Of a stretch of DNA of 64,000 bases, positions 53,119 through 62,793 are shown in pieces. The stretch covers positions 1-64,000 of the forward strand of contig NZ_NSGF01000021.1 of assembly GCF_002294995.1 (NCBI RefSeq), read 5' to 3'. A model generated the notes under the pieces. The model was not told where the DNA came from. It searched no databases and saw nothing but the letters and a program-made list of their open reading frames with translations. Each line of letters starts with the position of its first letter. Position 1 is the first letter of the stretch. Source of the DNA: Mesorhizobium sp. WSM3860. Lineage in GTDB: Bacteria; Pseudomonadota; Alphaproteobacteria; Rhizobiales; Rhizobiaceae. The position numbers were made by a program, and so were the translations under genes.

Positions 53119-56100
53119 CAAAAACGCCGTTCGACGTGTTGCATGAAGTGAAACGACGCACGGCTGAGGCCGTGGTCTCACAATCCGGACTCGCCCATGA
53201 TGGGCTGCGACAGATTCTCCGTGAAATGCTTACCGGGAATAGCACCGCGGGCGGCGCTTTGACGCAAGAGGCGGTAATTGAGGGAGCGCATCCCTTCGTT
53301 ACTGCAAAAAAAGCCATGCAGGAACTCTCAGGATCCTTGCTGCATCCGGATCTCGTATCAGCATTGGACTCATTGCCGGCCGACCACGACTACCGTTTCC
53401 CGCGAACGCGAAGGCCTTTCCTGCATCAGGCTGAAGCGTGGCGATTGCTCGCCGACAATATCCCACGATCGGTGTTGGTGACGTCGGGAACCGGCTCGGG
53501 AAAGACGGAATGCTTCCTGCTCCCTATTCTGAGCGACCTGGCCGCACAGGAGGGATCCCCGCGCGAGCCGCTCCGGGGCGTGCAAGCCATAATGCTTTAT
53601 CCACTAAACGCCCTGATTGAAAGCCAACGCGAGCGTCTCTCCGCCTGGACAAGGCCCTTCAATGGCAAACTTCGCTTTTGTCTATACAACGGCGATCTTC
53701 CAAAGGACGCCAAGGAATCCGACCATCGTCGATCGCCGGAGCAAGTGATCGATAGGACACAGCTCCGTGCCAACCCCCCGCCCGTGCTTGTCACGAACGT
53801 GACCATGTTCGAATACATGCTTGCGCGCGCTGAGGATCGGCCAATCTTGGACGTTTCGAAAGGCAAGCTTCGCTGGATTGTCCTTGATGAGGCCCACTCT
53901 CTAGTTGGCGCGGCGGCAGCTGAGATCGCCCTGTTGCTGCGCCGGGTGATGCTCGCCTTCGACGTAAAGCCGGAAGAGGTTCGCTTCGTCGCTACATCGG
54001 CGACAATCGGTTCGGGCGAAAACGTGCGTGAGCAGCTTCAGCGTTTCCTGGCTGACGTAGCAGGCATTCCTGATGGTCGCGTTAGCATAGTCGAAGGGCG
54101 TCGTCTCATGCCGGGCCGGCCACAGGGTCGGCATGATCCAATCGCTGGCGATATTCAGAGCGCCGATCCTGGCCGGTTGTATGACGTGTTCGGACGTGAT
54201 CCTCAGACTTGGAGCTTGGTCGAAAGACTGTTCGCGGGAAGCATGCCGCTCTCCGACTTTGAACAGGTTGCCCGGAACTATGGTGTATCTGCCCCCGAGT
54301 TGGTCACGGCAATGTCGCGCGCGGCGCGCAAGACTCCCGATGGCGATCTGGAGCGTCTTTCGCCAATGCGTCTTCACGCTTTCGAGCGCGCCATGCCTGG
54401 CGTGTGGAGTTGCATCAACGCGGGCTGCCCGGAAAGGCCTTCGGACTGGCCATTTGGCCGGATCTTAGCTGAACGTTCGGATCACTGCCCGTCCTGTCTT
54501 GCGCCAGTGCTGGAGATCGTAAATTGCATCGAATGCGGCGAGGCATTTTTAGAGGGGACAGAGAGAGGCTCGCGGCTGTCAGCACCCCTGCGCAGCCCTC
54601 CACGCGACGAATTCGCCTTCGAAAGCGCTCGTGACAACGATGCCGGATCAGAGGCTGGGGATGACCCCGAGGAAGAGGCGCAAGAGAAGGAGGCTGTATT
54701 CGAGCGCGACCGACTGTTCGCCGTCAATTCAACCGCCGCGGCGCGTGGATTTTGGTTGGATGCGAAAGCAGGTTGGCAAGTCGCTGACGCGCCCACCGAG
54801 GGCGGCCTATCACTCTTGTGCGAAGAACATGCCGGCCCCCGCAGCTGCCCACATTGCAGTCCGGATGGTCCCAAAAAATTTGACATCTTGCGGCCCCTGC
54901 GGTTTGGCGCACCCTTCGTCCTTGGCAATGCAGCGCCGATCCTGCTTGAGGGAGTAGAGCCGGCGAAAGCGACCGACGGCGAGAAACTTCCCTCTGGCGG
55001 GCGCCGCCTCCTCTCCTTCACCGACAGTCGCCAAGGCACCGCCCGCATTGCCGCTAAACTGCAAGTCGAGTCGGAGCGAAACTTCGTTCGAGGCTTTGTC
55101 TACCACCAGCTCGTAGCCTCAATGCAGCCCAAAGCGGGAGCAGGCGAAGAAATTGCGGGTATCCAGACCGATATTCGGCAACTGGAAACCGCAGTTCAGA
55201 CCACCCGCTTGCCCGCGCTGGAGGGAATGCTAGCAGAGAGAAGGCAGGCGCTGTCCGCGCTGATTTCGGGCAATCAGGCGGGCGTCGCGTGGCCAGAGCT
55301 CGTCAACCGGCTGTCAGAACGAATAGAGGTCGCTGAATGGATCAAGGCAGTCTGGCAGAGTCGCGACGAGACCCAATTCCCCGATCCCGAGAAGGTCGCT
55401 GAATTTCTATTGCTCCGCGAATTCATTAGGCGGCCGCAGCGCGCCAATTCGTTGGAGACGCTGGGAATGGCGCGGCTGCGCAACCCTGCGATCGACAGGA
55501 TCAAGGAGCTCCCGGGGGCGCTCCGTCGCAGGGGAAAGACCCTAGACGACTGGCGATCTTACCTTGACGCCGTCCTTACCCACTTTGTGAGGACCAATGG
55601 CGCGATTTCAATATCGCGACAATTGCTGCACTGGATATCGCCGAAGGCGAAACTGAGGTCACTGGTCGGTCCGGAAGAACAGACCTATCAGGATCAAAGC
55701 CTGCGGGCCTGGCCGAACGGCTTTGTCCGTGCTTCCCCTCGTTCGCACCCGGTAGCGCTGATCGTTCACGGTCTGGGGTTGGACCTGGATAGCTCAGCTG
55801 ACAGGGCTGACCTGGCCGAGTGCCTGAGCATGGCCTGGCATCAGGTCCAACCGACGTTTTCCGCGGATCCTGAACGGCGCGTTTACGATTTTTCCAAATC
55901 CTTCGTTGCGCCAGTCACGAGTGCTTTCTATTGCCCCTCGACCCGTCGGATTCTTGATGCTGCTCCTTTCGGGCTGACGCCTTATGGGCTGCAGGACAAG
56001 GCAGGGCAACGCCGCCTGGCTGCTCCCGTCGTCATGCCACGACATCCTGAGCCCTTGTTTGGGCGCCACGACATGGACGATGCCAGGCAGGCAGTCGATC

Positions 56101-59100
56101 AGTGGATTCAATCCGACCCTGCTGTGAAGGTCCTGCGGGACCGAGGCGCATGGAACGGGATCTCTGATCGTGTCGCACTGTTCGCTGATTACGCGCGCTC
56201 GGCCGAGCATTCAGCCCAGCAGGCGAGCGGGCGATTGCGCCGATACGAGCGAGACTTCAAGGCCGGCAAGATCAACATTCTAAATTGCTCAACTACAATG
56301 GAAATGGGCGTGGACATCGGCTCGGTCTCCTCGGTCATGATGACCAACGTGCCGCCATCAATTGCCAATTATCGCCAACGTGTCGGTCGCGCCGGTCGTC
56401 GCGGTCAGGCAGTCGCCCTTGCGTTCACGTTCTGCAAGGACAGACCTCTTGATCGCGAGGCTTTTCGCGACCCGCATGGATTTCTTCGGCGGACACTCTC
56501 GGCCCCAATGGTCACGCTGAGCAGCCGGCCGATCGTGCAACGCCACGTAAATGCCTTTCTGCTGGGCGCATTCATGCGCGACCGAGGCGGCGATACGATC
56601 AAGATGCAGATCGGCGCCTTCTTGGGCTGCCCGACCGAACCGACCGAAGCCCGCCCGCTCAAAGCCGACCGTCCTGTCGAGACTTTCATTGAATGGCTCG
56701 AACGACCAGGAGTAGCAACAGATCACGAAACAAACCTGGTGGCGTTGACAAAGCGATCAATCCTCGAGGGCGACCGGACGCTGCTGGAGCATACACGGAA
56801 TGCGATCACCGATCTTTCAAAGGCCTTCGTTGCGGAATGGGAAGGCCTGGTAGCCCTTGCGAAGGATGAAGGCGTTAGAGAAGCGGGCAAGTCCAGAATC
56901 GCAGTCGAGCTTAGGCGGATGTGCGGGGAATTTCTGCTGAGCGGGTTGGCCGATCGAGGTTTCCTTCCCGGCCACGGCTTTCCGACCGATGTGGTTTCGT
57001 TCATACCTGGTAAGGAGTTCAAATCTCCGGAAGATAGCCAGGATGGGGCGCGCCAGTTCCGAACCGTTGGCCCGCAGCGGTCGCTGGACTTGGCGATTCG
57101 GGATTATGCCCCCGGCTCAGAAGTCGTGCTCGATGGACTTGTGCACAAGTCAGCCGGCGTGACGCTCAACTGGAAACGGCCTGCGAGTGAAGAGAACCTG
57201 ACCGAAGTCCAGAGCCTGCGCTTTCACTGGCATTGTGCCGAATGCGGGGCAAGCGATACGAAGCGCGGCTCAGGCCCAGAGCAGTGCCAAGCTTGTGGCG
57301 CCGACCATCCTTATAGCCACGAGTTCCTCCGGCCTGCCGGGTTCTCCGTCGATCCGCGAGCCCGTGTGCATGCTGACACCGACATGCTGACCTATGTCGC
57401 GCCGGAGGATCCGGTCGTGTCGGCGCGGAATACAGCGTGGCGGCGTCTGCCGGTCCCCGAGCTAGGCCGTTATCGATGCAGCCGAGAGGGTCTTGTATAC
57501 TACTCCAATCGCGGCGGACAAAATGGGTTTGGCTATGCGATATGCCTGCAATGCGGCCGGGCAGAACCCGACACGGACAATCGCGGCCTGGTCGCGCCCC
57601 CGCCGGCGCTGGTTGACCATAAACCCTTGCGCTTCCGTCAAGGACAAGAGGTTTGTCCGGGTAACGAGAAGGCGTTCAGTATCAGGCGGAACATCTCGCT
57701 CGGTTACGAGATCACCACGGACGTGTTTGAACTGCAGCCGCAACACCCTTTACGGCGTGCTGCGGCCAATGCGCTTATCATTGCCTTGCGTGAAGCACTG
57801 TCTCAAGAACTTGGGGTCGAGGCGGATGAGATGGGCTTTTCCGTCGCCGAGAGCCGAAATGACCTCGGTTCATCGACTGCATCCCTGTTCATCTTCGATC
57901 GAGCTACAGGTGGGGCGGGCTTCGCGGTGTCGTTCGAACATCTGATGAGGCCGATCCTTCGTCGCGCGGAACAGATTCTGGATTGCAAAACGCCGGGCTG
58001 TGAAAAGGCCTGCGCCGCGTGCGTGCTCACCTCGGACGCACCCGATGGCAAGGATGACCTGGACCGCAAGGCAGCGCTCGATTTCGTTCGCAATCATTTT
58101 TCCCTCCCGCACGAACTTGATCCGGCGGATTCGTTTGTTCCAGGCGCTGAGCTGTCGCTCGCCCCTATCGATGAGATCGACAGGGAACTCCGTCGGTCTG
58201 CCCAATCAAGATTGACGGTCTACCTGCCCGATCAGAGCCTCCCGTCGTCTACCCAGAATTGGGCTCTGGCGGAACAATTCCTGCGCTGGACTATGCGAGG
58301 GCATTCGGTGCGTTTGGCCTTGCCGCCAGGACAGATTGAGAAGCTCAGTTCGGCCGACAAGCTGGCCCTTCGCGACTTCGCTATGAGCCACAATGCCGAG
58401 TTAGCATCTGCGACCGCGCCGACCTTCGAAAACGGGGCCTCAGCGCTTTCAGTTGTTGGTGAGGGTGAATTGAGTTCTGTTTGGGCATCCCGTGAGCTGG
58501 AGTCCGGCCACCCTGGCCCGCAGTGGGGAAGCCCAAAGACGCATTCAGTGGTGTTCGGAAGGACTTCGGTCAAACCTCAATTCGCCGCGATCGATCTCCA
58601 AAAGCTTTTGCCAATTCCAGGGGCGCAGTTTGTCCAGATTGGTTCAGAGCTCGACTGTGACATCGCATCTTTCGGCGCTCGAGCGTCTAAAACCCTAATC
58701 GACCTTCTAACTAAATGCGGCTCATGGCCGAGGGTGGGAGTCAAGAAGGCGACCTATCAGGACCCCTATGTTTCGTCGCCCCTCGTTGCACGCCTGCTTG
58801 TCGACACGATCAGCCAGGTATTTCTCAAATCGGGTGCAAACGACGCATCTCTTTTCATCGAGACTCGATCGCCACGGATCAATGATCAGCGTAGCCAACC
58901 TTGGCAGATTGGGCATGATTGGCGGGACGCGGGAGATCAGAAATCAGTGACCGAACAGTTGGGGCAGCAGCGCAACATCCGGGTGTCAGTGGCACACAAA
59001 GATGTGCCGCACGGACGCTACCTAGAGATCGAGTTCAAGGACGGCTCTCGTGCTACGATCGTGCTCGACCAAGGCTTCGGCGCTTGGTCCGCGCCCCGAA

Positions 59101-59225
59101 ATATTCCGGTGCGTCATGATTTCGGCGCGGACAGAGGGTCCCAGGCAAAGAGGCTTGCTGCCACGAATGCTGTTCTTCAACGAAACGGGATCGGCAAGAC
59201 GTATTTCGTTGCTTCAACAAATTAG
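53115..59225 (+). CDS. druE: Druantia-type DEAD/DEAH helicase with DUF1998 domain (DruE-like)
   Basis: A 2036-residue superfamily 2 helicase. Walker A TSGTGSGKTECF is near residue 128, the DEAH box VLDEAHSLVGAA near 256, motif III SATIGSG soon after, and the helicase C domain (STTMEMGVDIGSVSSV, YRQRVGRAGRRGQAV) near 1060-1095. Cys clusters (CPSC and CIEC near 457-475; CAEC and CQAC near 1370-1395) are likely zinc sites. DUF1998 follows (FIFDRATGGAGFAVSFEHL, CEKACAACVLT, about 1590-1640). The last ~350 residues resemble no motif I know. It overlaps druH by four bases and converges on the UvrD-like gene. Confidence 0.88.
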   Translation: MTKTPFDVLHEVKRRTAEAVVSQSGLAHDGLRQILREMLTGNSTAGGALTQEAVIEGAHPFVTAKKAMQELSGSLLHPDLVSALDSLPADHDYRFPRTRRPFLHQAEAWRLLADNIPRSVLVTSGTGSGKTECFLLPILSDLAAQEGSPREPLRGVQAIMLYPLNALIESQRERLSAWTRPFNGKLRFCLYNGDLPKDAKESDHRRSPEQVIDRTQLRANPPPVLVTNVTMFEYMLARAEDRPILDVSKGKLRWIVLDEAHSLVGAAAAEIALLLRRVMLAFDVKPEEVRFVATSATIGSGENVREQLQRFLADVAGIPDGRVSIVEGRRLMPGRPQGRHDPIAGDIQSADPGRLYDVFGRDPQTWSLVERLFAGSMPLSDFEQVARNYGVSAPELVTAMSRAARKTPDGDLERLSPMRLHAFERAMPGVWSCINAGCPERPSDWPFGRILAERSDHCPSCLAPVLEIVNCIECGEAFLEGTERGSRLSAPLRSPPRDEFAFESARDNDAGSEAGDDPEEEAQEKEAVFERDRLFAVNSTAAARGFWLDAKAGWQVADAPTEGGLSLLCEEHAGPRSCPHCSPDGPKKFDILRPLRFGAPFVLGNAAPILLEGVEPAKATDGEKLPSGGRRLLSFTDSRQGTARIAAKLQVESERNFVRGFVYHQLVASMQPKAGAGEEIAGIQTDIRQLETAVQTTRLPALEGMLAERRQALSALISGNQAGVAWPELVNRLSERIEVAEWIKAVWQSRDETQFPDPEKVAEFLLLREFIRRPQRANSLETLGMARLRNPAIDRIKELPGALRRRGKTLDDWRSYLDAVLTHFVRTNGAISISRQLLHWISPKAKLRSLVGPEEQTYQDQSLRAWPNGFVRASPRSHPVALIVHGLGLDLDSSADRADLAECLSMAWHQVQPTFSADPERRVYDFSKSFVAPVTSAFYCPSTRRILDAAPFGLTPYGLQDKAGQRRLAAPVVMPRHPEPLFGRHDMDDARQAVDQWIQSDPAVKVLRDRGAWNGISDRVALFADYARSAEHSAQQASGRLRRYERDFKAGKINILNCSTTMEMGVDIGSVSSVMMTNVPPSIANYRQRVGRAGRRGQAVALAFTFCKDRPLDREAFRDPHGFLRRTLSAPMVTLSSRPIVQRHVNAFLLGAFMRDRGGDTIKMQIGAFLGCPTEPTEARPLKADRPVETFIEWLERPGVATDHETNLVALTKRSILEGDRTLLEHTRNAITDLSKAFVAEWEGLVALAKDEGVREAGKSRIAVELRRMCGEFLLSGLADRGFLPGHGFPTDVVSFIPGKEFKSPEDSQDGARQFRTVGPQRSLDLAIRDYAPGSEVVLDGLVHKSAGVTLNWKRPASEENLTEVQSLRFHWHCAECGASDTKRGSGPEQCQACGADHPYSHEFLRPAGFSVDPRARVHADTDMLTYVAPEDPVVSARNTAWRRLPVPELGRYRCSREGLVYYSNRGGQNGFGYAICLQCGRAEPDTDNRGLVAPPPALVDHKPLRFRQGQEVCPGNEKAFSIRRNISLGYEITTDVFELQPQHPLRRAAANALIIALREALSQELGVEADEMGFSVAESRNDLGSSTASLFIFDRATGGAGFAVSFEHLMRPILRRAEQILDCKTPGCEKACAACVLTSDAPDGKDDLDRKAALDFVRNHFSLPHELDPADSFVPGAELSLAPIDEIDRELRRSAQSRLTVYLPDQSLPSSTQNWALAEQFLRWTMRGHSVRLALPPGQIEKLSSADKLALRDFAMSHNAELASATAPTFENGASALSVVGEGELSSVWASRELESGHPGPQWGSPKTHSVVFGRTSVKPQFAAIDLQKLLPIPGAQFVQIGSELDCDIASFGARASKTLIDLLTKCGSWPRVGVKKATYQDPYVSSPLVARLLVDTISQVFLKSGANDASLFIETRSPRINDQRSQPWQIGHDWRDAGDQKSVTEQLGQQRNIRVSVAHKDVPHGRYLEIEFKDGSRATIVLDQGFGAWSAPRNIPVRHDFGADRGSQAKRLAATNAVLQRNGIGKTYFVASTN

Positions 59226-59260
59226 GCTGCCGCGAGCAAGAGCTGCGACTAGCGGCCAGT

Positions 59261-61351
59261 TCACTGCCGCCTTAGGTCGTCGAGGAATTCAGAACCAGGT
59301 GCGACGCCTGACACAAACAGCCGCTCTCTGGCTCGCGTCGCAGCGACGTAGAAAAGCTGCCGTTCGGTCGCGATTACCTCGTCGAGTTCGAACTCGTCTG
59401 CCACGTCTGCCACACGGGATTCCAGCGGCAGCACGCCTTCGTCGCACGCCATGAGGACCACTGCTCGAAACTCCAAGCCTTTGGCTAGATGCATGATGCC
59501 GAGCAACGCCTCGTCCCCGCCAGCCTTCGCGTCGACCAGTGTTCTTGTCTTGAGCACCGCCATCTCTGCTGCTGCGCGCGCTCGCGCGAGTTGATCCTGA
59601 GAGCGCACGAAAATTCCGATTTCGGCAGGTGCAAGGCCTTGGTCGACGAGCTCCCGTAGGAAAGCAGCAGCGAGGCCAGTCTCGGCCTCCACACTATCGG
59701 CAATAACGATTTGCGGTTCTGGACCCTCGAATACCGAGACAGTCCCTGACCGTAGATCTTCGAGGCCATCAACGTCACGAATATTCTTAGGAAGGAGCCG
59801 ATCTGCCGCGTGACGGATCTGATGCGAGGTCCGGTAGTTGACCTTTAGTATCGACGAACGGCCGCGGACGTCGATGCCAAGCCCTTTCCAAGAGAAGGGC
59901 TGCTGGAAGATGCGCTGGCCGAGATCGCCCGCAAAGAACAGCCCGTCCGGCCTGTCTGGCGCAATGGCCGCCAGAAACCTAAGTTCAGACACGCCGAGAT
60001 CCTGCGCCTCGTCCACCACCACGTGAGTGAATGGCTTCTCAGAACGACTTGCGTAGGTGCGTGTTACAGCTTCAAACAGACCTGCTGGGGTCAAAAGTCC
60101 GCGCTTCGCCAGTCCTTCGCGCACCTGAGCAAAGACCCGCCACAGCTTCTCACGTTGGCGAGTGCCGAGACGATTTTTGCGCCCCATGCGCGGGACAGTC
60201 GCATAGGCCGCCTCGCTGTCGATACGCCAGGCGTCGATGACGTTTTCCCACTCAGAGACAAGGAACTGCGGAGAAAACTCGGTCTCCTGTTGGTCTGTTG
60301 CGGCCTTGAGAACTGCAGAGCGAATTGTTGCTTGTTCCGCTACACCTGGTTCGCGCCCAGTGGTGAGTGCATAAAGTTCATGCGCGGTCTGCTCAAAGGA
60401 AGAGATTGTTACGCGGTCTAGGAAACCCGGCCGATCGGCCGCTAGCACGGCAAGTTTCCGGGAAAGAGAGCGTGCCAATGGGACGGAAAAGGTTGTGAGG
60501 AGCACGCGCGCATCGGAATGCATCTTGAGGAGACGCATAACCCTATGCAGCGCGACCACAGTTTTTCCCGTTCCCGCCGAGCCCGCTACTCGCGCCGGTC
60601 CACTGTAGTCGCGGTCGACAACACCTCTCTGGAGCGGATGCAAGAACACGGTCCACTTTTCGAAAGGCGCATCGAGAGCGGCCTGCAACTCATCAGCACC
60701 TTCCAAAATCCGGAATCGGCGCTGTGTGTCGGGATGCGCGAGAGGATCGGCTACCGAAGCAACTTCAGCCTCAAGCACACCGGTAGCCGCGTATTCGAAC
60801 AAGGCCTCGACGGCTTCCTGTGGAAGGTAACCGACAAGGGCAAAGAATTTATCTTCCGTTGCGGCGATTACGTCGTCCAGCCAGTCTTCGGGCACGCCGA
60901 CGGAAAGCAGGTCGTCGGATGATAGATCAGCAAAGAGCAAAGGAGTGGGGACCGGCGATGGCGCCTCAAGGGGCAACGTCGCCTGAGCAGGACCGGGTGG
61001 TGTAGACGCGATCTCCTCAACCAGCTCGCGCACCTCGACGATCTGGATCGCGCCTGTTTTCGGATGAGACTCGATCCGGCGCCGCTCCGCCCATTTGTAG
61101 GCGTCGTCATGGTGGTCGACATAGACGAGCATCAGGCTTCCGCCTGTCTTGTGAACGATTATTCGCAGATCCCGATTTACTCGCACCGACCAGAAATTCG
61201 GATCCTTCGATTTGTCGATCCGATGGAACTGCAGGCCCGGCTGATCGGGGTTTGCCTGCAGGTCGAATGCCGTCAGCTTCGCCTGCTTCTGCTCGTCATT
61301 GGCGAGCTTGGCAAGGGACGAAGTGAAGCTGTCGGCGAGAATGGTGGGCAT
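59261..61351 (-). CDS. UvrD-type helicase with N-terminal RelE/ParE-like domain
   Basis: From 61351 the protein has 696 residues. Residues 1-110 (SFTSSLAKLANDEQKQAKLT, VRVNRDLRIIVHKTGGSLML, YVDHHDDAYKWAERRR) resemble the RelE/ParE toxin fold. The helicase follows with Walker A GSAGTGKTVVALHRVM, Walker B HVVVDEAQDLG, motif III AGDLGQRIFQ, and the C-terminal LMHLAKGLEFRAVVLMACD and QLFYVAATRARERL motifs of superfamily 1A. It probably translocates on DNA and may carry or sense an RNase-like head. AGGAAG eight bases before 61351 supports this start. It is the 3' gene of a leftward run. Confidence 0.85.
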   Translation of the reverse strand: MPTILADSFTSSLAKLANDEQKQAKLTAFDLQANPDQPGLQFHRIDKSKDPNFWSVRVNRDLRIIVHKTGGSLMLVYVDHHDDAYKWAERRRIESHPKTGAIQIVEVRELVEEIASTPPGPAQATLPLEAPSPVPTPLLFADLSSDDLLSVGVPEDWLDDVIAATEDKFFALVGYLPQEAVEALFEYAATGVLEAEVASVADPLAHPDTQRRFRILEGADELQAALDAPFEKWTVFLHPLQRGVVDRDYSGPARVAGSAGTGKTVVALHRVMRLLKMHSDARVLLTTFSVPLARSLSRKLAVLAADRPGFLDRVTISSFEQTAHELYALTTGREPGVAEQATIRSAVLKAATDQQETEFSPQFLVSEWENVIDAWRIDSEAAYATVPRMGRKNRLGTRQREKLWRVFAQVREGLAKRGLLTPAGLFEAVTRTYASRSEKPFTHVVVDEAQDLGVSELRFLAAIAPDRPDGLFFAGDLGQRIFQQPFSWKGLGIDVRGRSSILKVNYRTSHQIRHAADRLLPKNIRDVDGLEDLRSGTVSVFEGPEPQIVIADSVEAETGLAAAFLRELVDQGLAPAEIGIFVRSQDQLARARAAAEMAVLKTRTLVDAKAGGDEALLGIMHLAKGLEFRAVVLMACDEGVLPLESRVADVADEFELDEVIATERQLFYVAATRARERLFVSGVAPGSEFLDDLRRQ

Positions 61352-61436
61352 CCCAGTTTCTTCCTGTCCTTCCAAAGCTGGGGCCGCTGGCCTCCACTGT
61401 CCCCTGATGATTACCCTCGCTGCCTCGGGATCGTGG

Positions 61437-61883
61437 TCATCGTTTCGTCAATTGACCGTCTTCCGCTAACCACATGCCATCCGACAAGTAAACTTGCTCA
61501 TCTTCGTCCGCTGCATCGGAAAGCTCAATCCATAGTTCCGCCATATCCAACAGCTCCACACCCAAAGCGCCCGCCATAAGATTCCCTGCTTGTTTGATCT
61601 GATATTCGTTTAGACCTGAGAACTCTACGTATGGTCGGCCATGACGATCATTTGCGTGACGATTCGGCGTTCCAAATGGCGAAAAAGCTGCTATCGCAGC
61701 ATCGATAAGTCGCTCCTGATCCGGGTATGCTGATTTGCCACTGTCGTCTTCGCCCGCTGTCGCCGTCATAACGGCGATGTCTTCCTGCCTCCTGATTATT
61801 CGCAGCAACACGAAATCATTTGTCGACAGACAGTATTGCGGCTGATCCGAGGCAAATTTGCCCGACGACGTGATATTGGCCAT
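61437..61883 (-). CDS. Acidic hypothetical protein
   Basis: A 148-residue protein without recognisable domains. The C-terminal half is strongly acidic (ELWIELSDAADEDEQ). The ATG at 61883 lies 18 bases after the stop of the frame at 61902 and has a weak AAGGGA upstream; a later ATG could also serve. It stands between the small frameshifted gene and the UvrD-like helicase, on the same strand, and could be an antitoxin-like partner. Confidence 0.55.
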   Translation of the reverse strand: MANITSSGKFASDQPQYCLSTNDFVLLRIIRRQEDIAVMTATAGEDDSGKSAYPDQERLIDAAIAAFSPFGTPNRHANDRHGRPYVEFSGLNEYQIKQAGNLMAGALGVELLDMAELWIELSDAADEDEQVYLSDGMWLAEDGQLTKR

Positions 61884-61901
61884 GCTGCTGCTCTATCCCT
61901 T

Positions 61902-62098
61902 TTATGCCGTGAAGAAATGTCCATCCGGTCGGCAGAGCATATCGCTCTCGCGCTCTTTCTCGATCGATCGAATGGAACCCACGAATTCCTGCCTGCGAAG
62001 AGAGGTTCCGCCCGGCGCACCTTTGTGGTCGCGGTTCGCACGAAGAAATCTCTCACGGAAATCGTCTTTCCGCCCATCGCCCCGCACGCTTCAGACAT
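61902..62098 (-). pseudogene. Probable small gene interrupted by a frameshift
   Basis: Starting at 62098, MSEACGAMGGKTISVRDFF and RTATTKVRRAEPLFAGR read like protein, then this frame becomes unlikely. The neighbouring frame supplies EFVGSIRSIEKERESDML and CRPDGHFFTA, ending at TAA (61902). Joining the two near 61990-62000 gives one small protein of about 65 residues. The ATG overlaps the stop of the upstream caspase-like gene by eight bases, so translation would be coupled. It is either a real frameshift mutation, a sequencing error or recoding. Confidence 0.45.
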
Positions 62099-62738
62099 CT
62101 ATTAGATCGCTGGACTCAGGCTTTTCCAGCAAATTGGCAATGCCTCCGCCGCGCTTCCTGACATAGATTTTGAAGCCGAGTTTTTCGAGAAGCCCGGGGG
62201 CAACCTCCCCGAGCTTTGTCGCCACTCTACGGATTACATTTCCTTCTGTTTCTGCTTCCCTGGCCATGAGCTCGTTGAAAAACAGTAAATCAAGCGCAGA
62301 GGACTCAATCCAGTCAACATTCTCCGTGTAGCCGGCGATCCACTTCAAGCCTACGTCTGCAGAGTATAGGAATTGAGCCAAACGATCAGTGGTAAATGAG
62401 CAAGACCCCAAATGGACACCTCTGAGTTTCGATTGTGGCGTCTGCCTGATCTGAACTAAGGCATCTCGTAGCGCTTTGCGAGAAAATGTCTCGCCATTCA
62501 GTAACACTAGCCCGGCCCAATCGCCGTGGGTCGCGATGTAGAGATAGCTACACTCCTTATAGCTGCCAATGCGGGGAATGGCTTCCTTCATTGCAGCTTT
62601 GCTGTTTGCCATTTCATAGTGATAAGCGTTCGGATTTTCGCACGCCATGTTTGCGATTAGATCGAACAGCCCGCGCACTGATACGTTCGATTTCCTCCAC
62701 CAATTGCTTTCGATCACTGCAATGCGAGTATGCTCCAT
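62091..62738 (-). CDS. Caspase-like (CHAT-type) protein
   Basis: A 215-residue protein. CSYLYIATHGDWAGLVLL provides a His in the HG context and KLRGVHLGSCSFTTDRLA a Cys preceded by Gly-Ser, matching the His-Cys dyad layout of CHAT/caspase-fold peptidases. WIAGYTENVDWIESSALD and AREAETEGNVIRRV follow as expected for the small subunit side. There is no other domain, so its trigger must be a partner protein. It is in a leftward run with the DUF4145-like gene upstream and the small gene downstream. Confidence 0.65.
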   Translation of the reverse strand: MEHTRIAVIESNWWRKSNVSVRGLFDLIANMACENPNAYHYEMANSKAAMKEAIPRIGSYKECSYLYIATHGDWAGLVLLNGETFSRKALRDALVQIRQTPQSKLRGVHLGSCSFTTDRLAQFLYSADVGLKWIAGYTENVDWIESSALDLLFFNELMAREAETEGNVIRRVATKLGEVAPGLLEKLGFKIYVRKRGGGIANLLEKPESSDLIDV

Positions 62739-62793
62739 CTACTCCCTCCCCCCCAAAAACACGTTCACCTACTGTCGGCCAGGATCACAGGAA

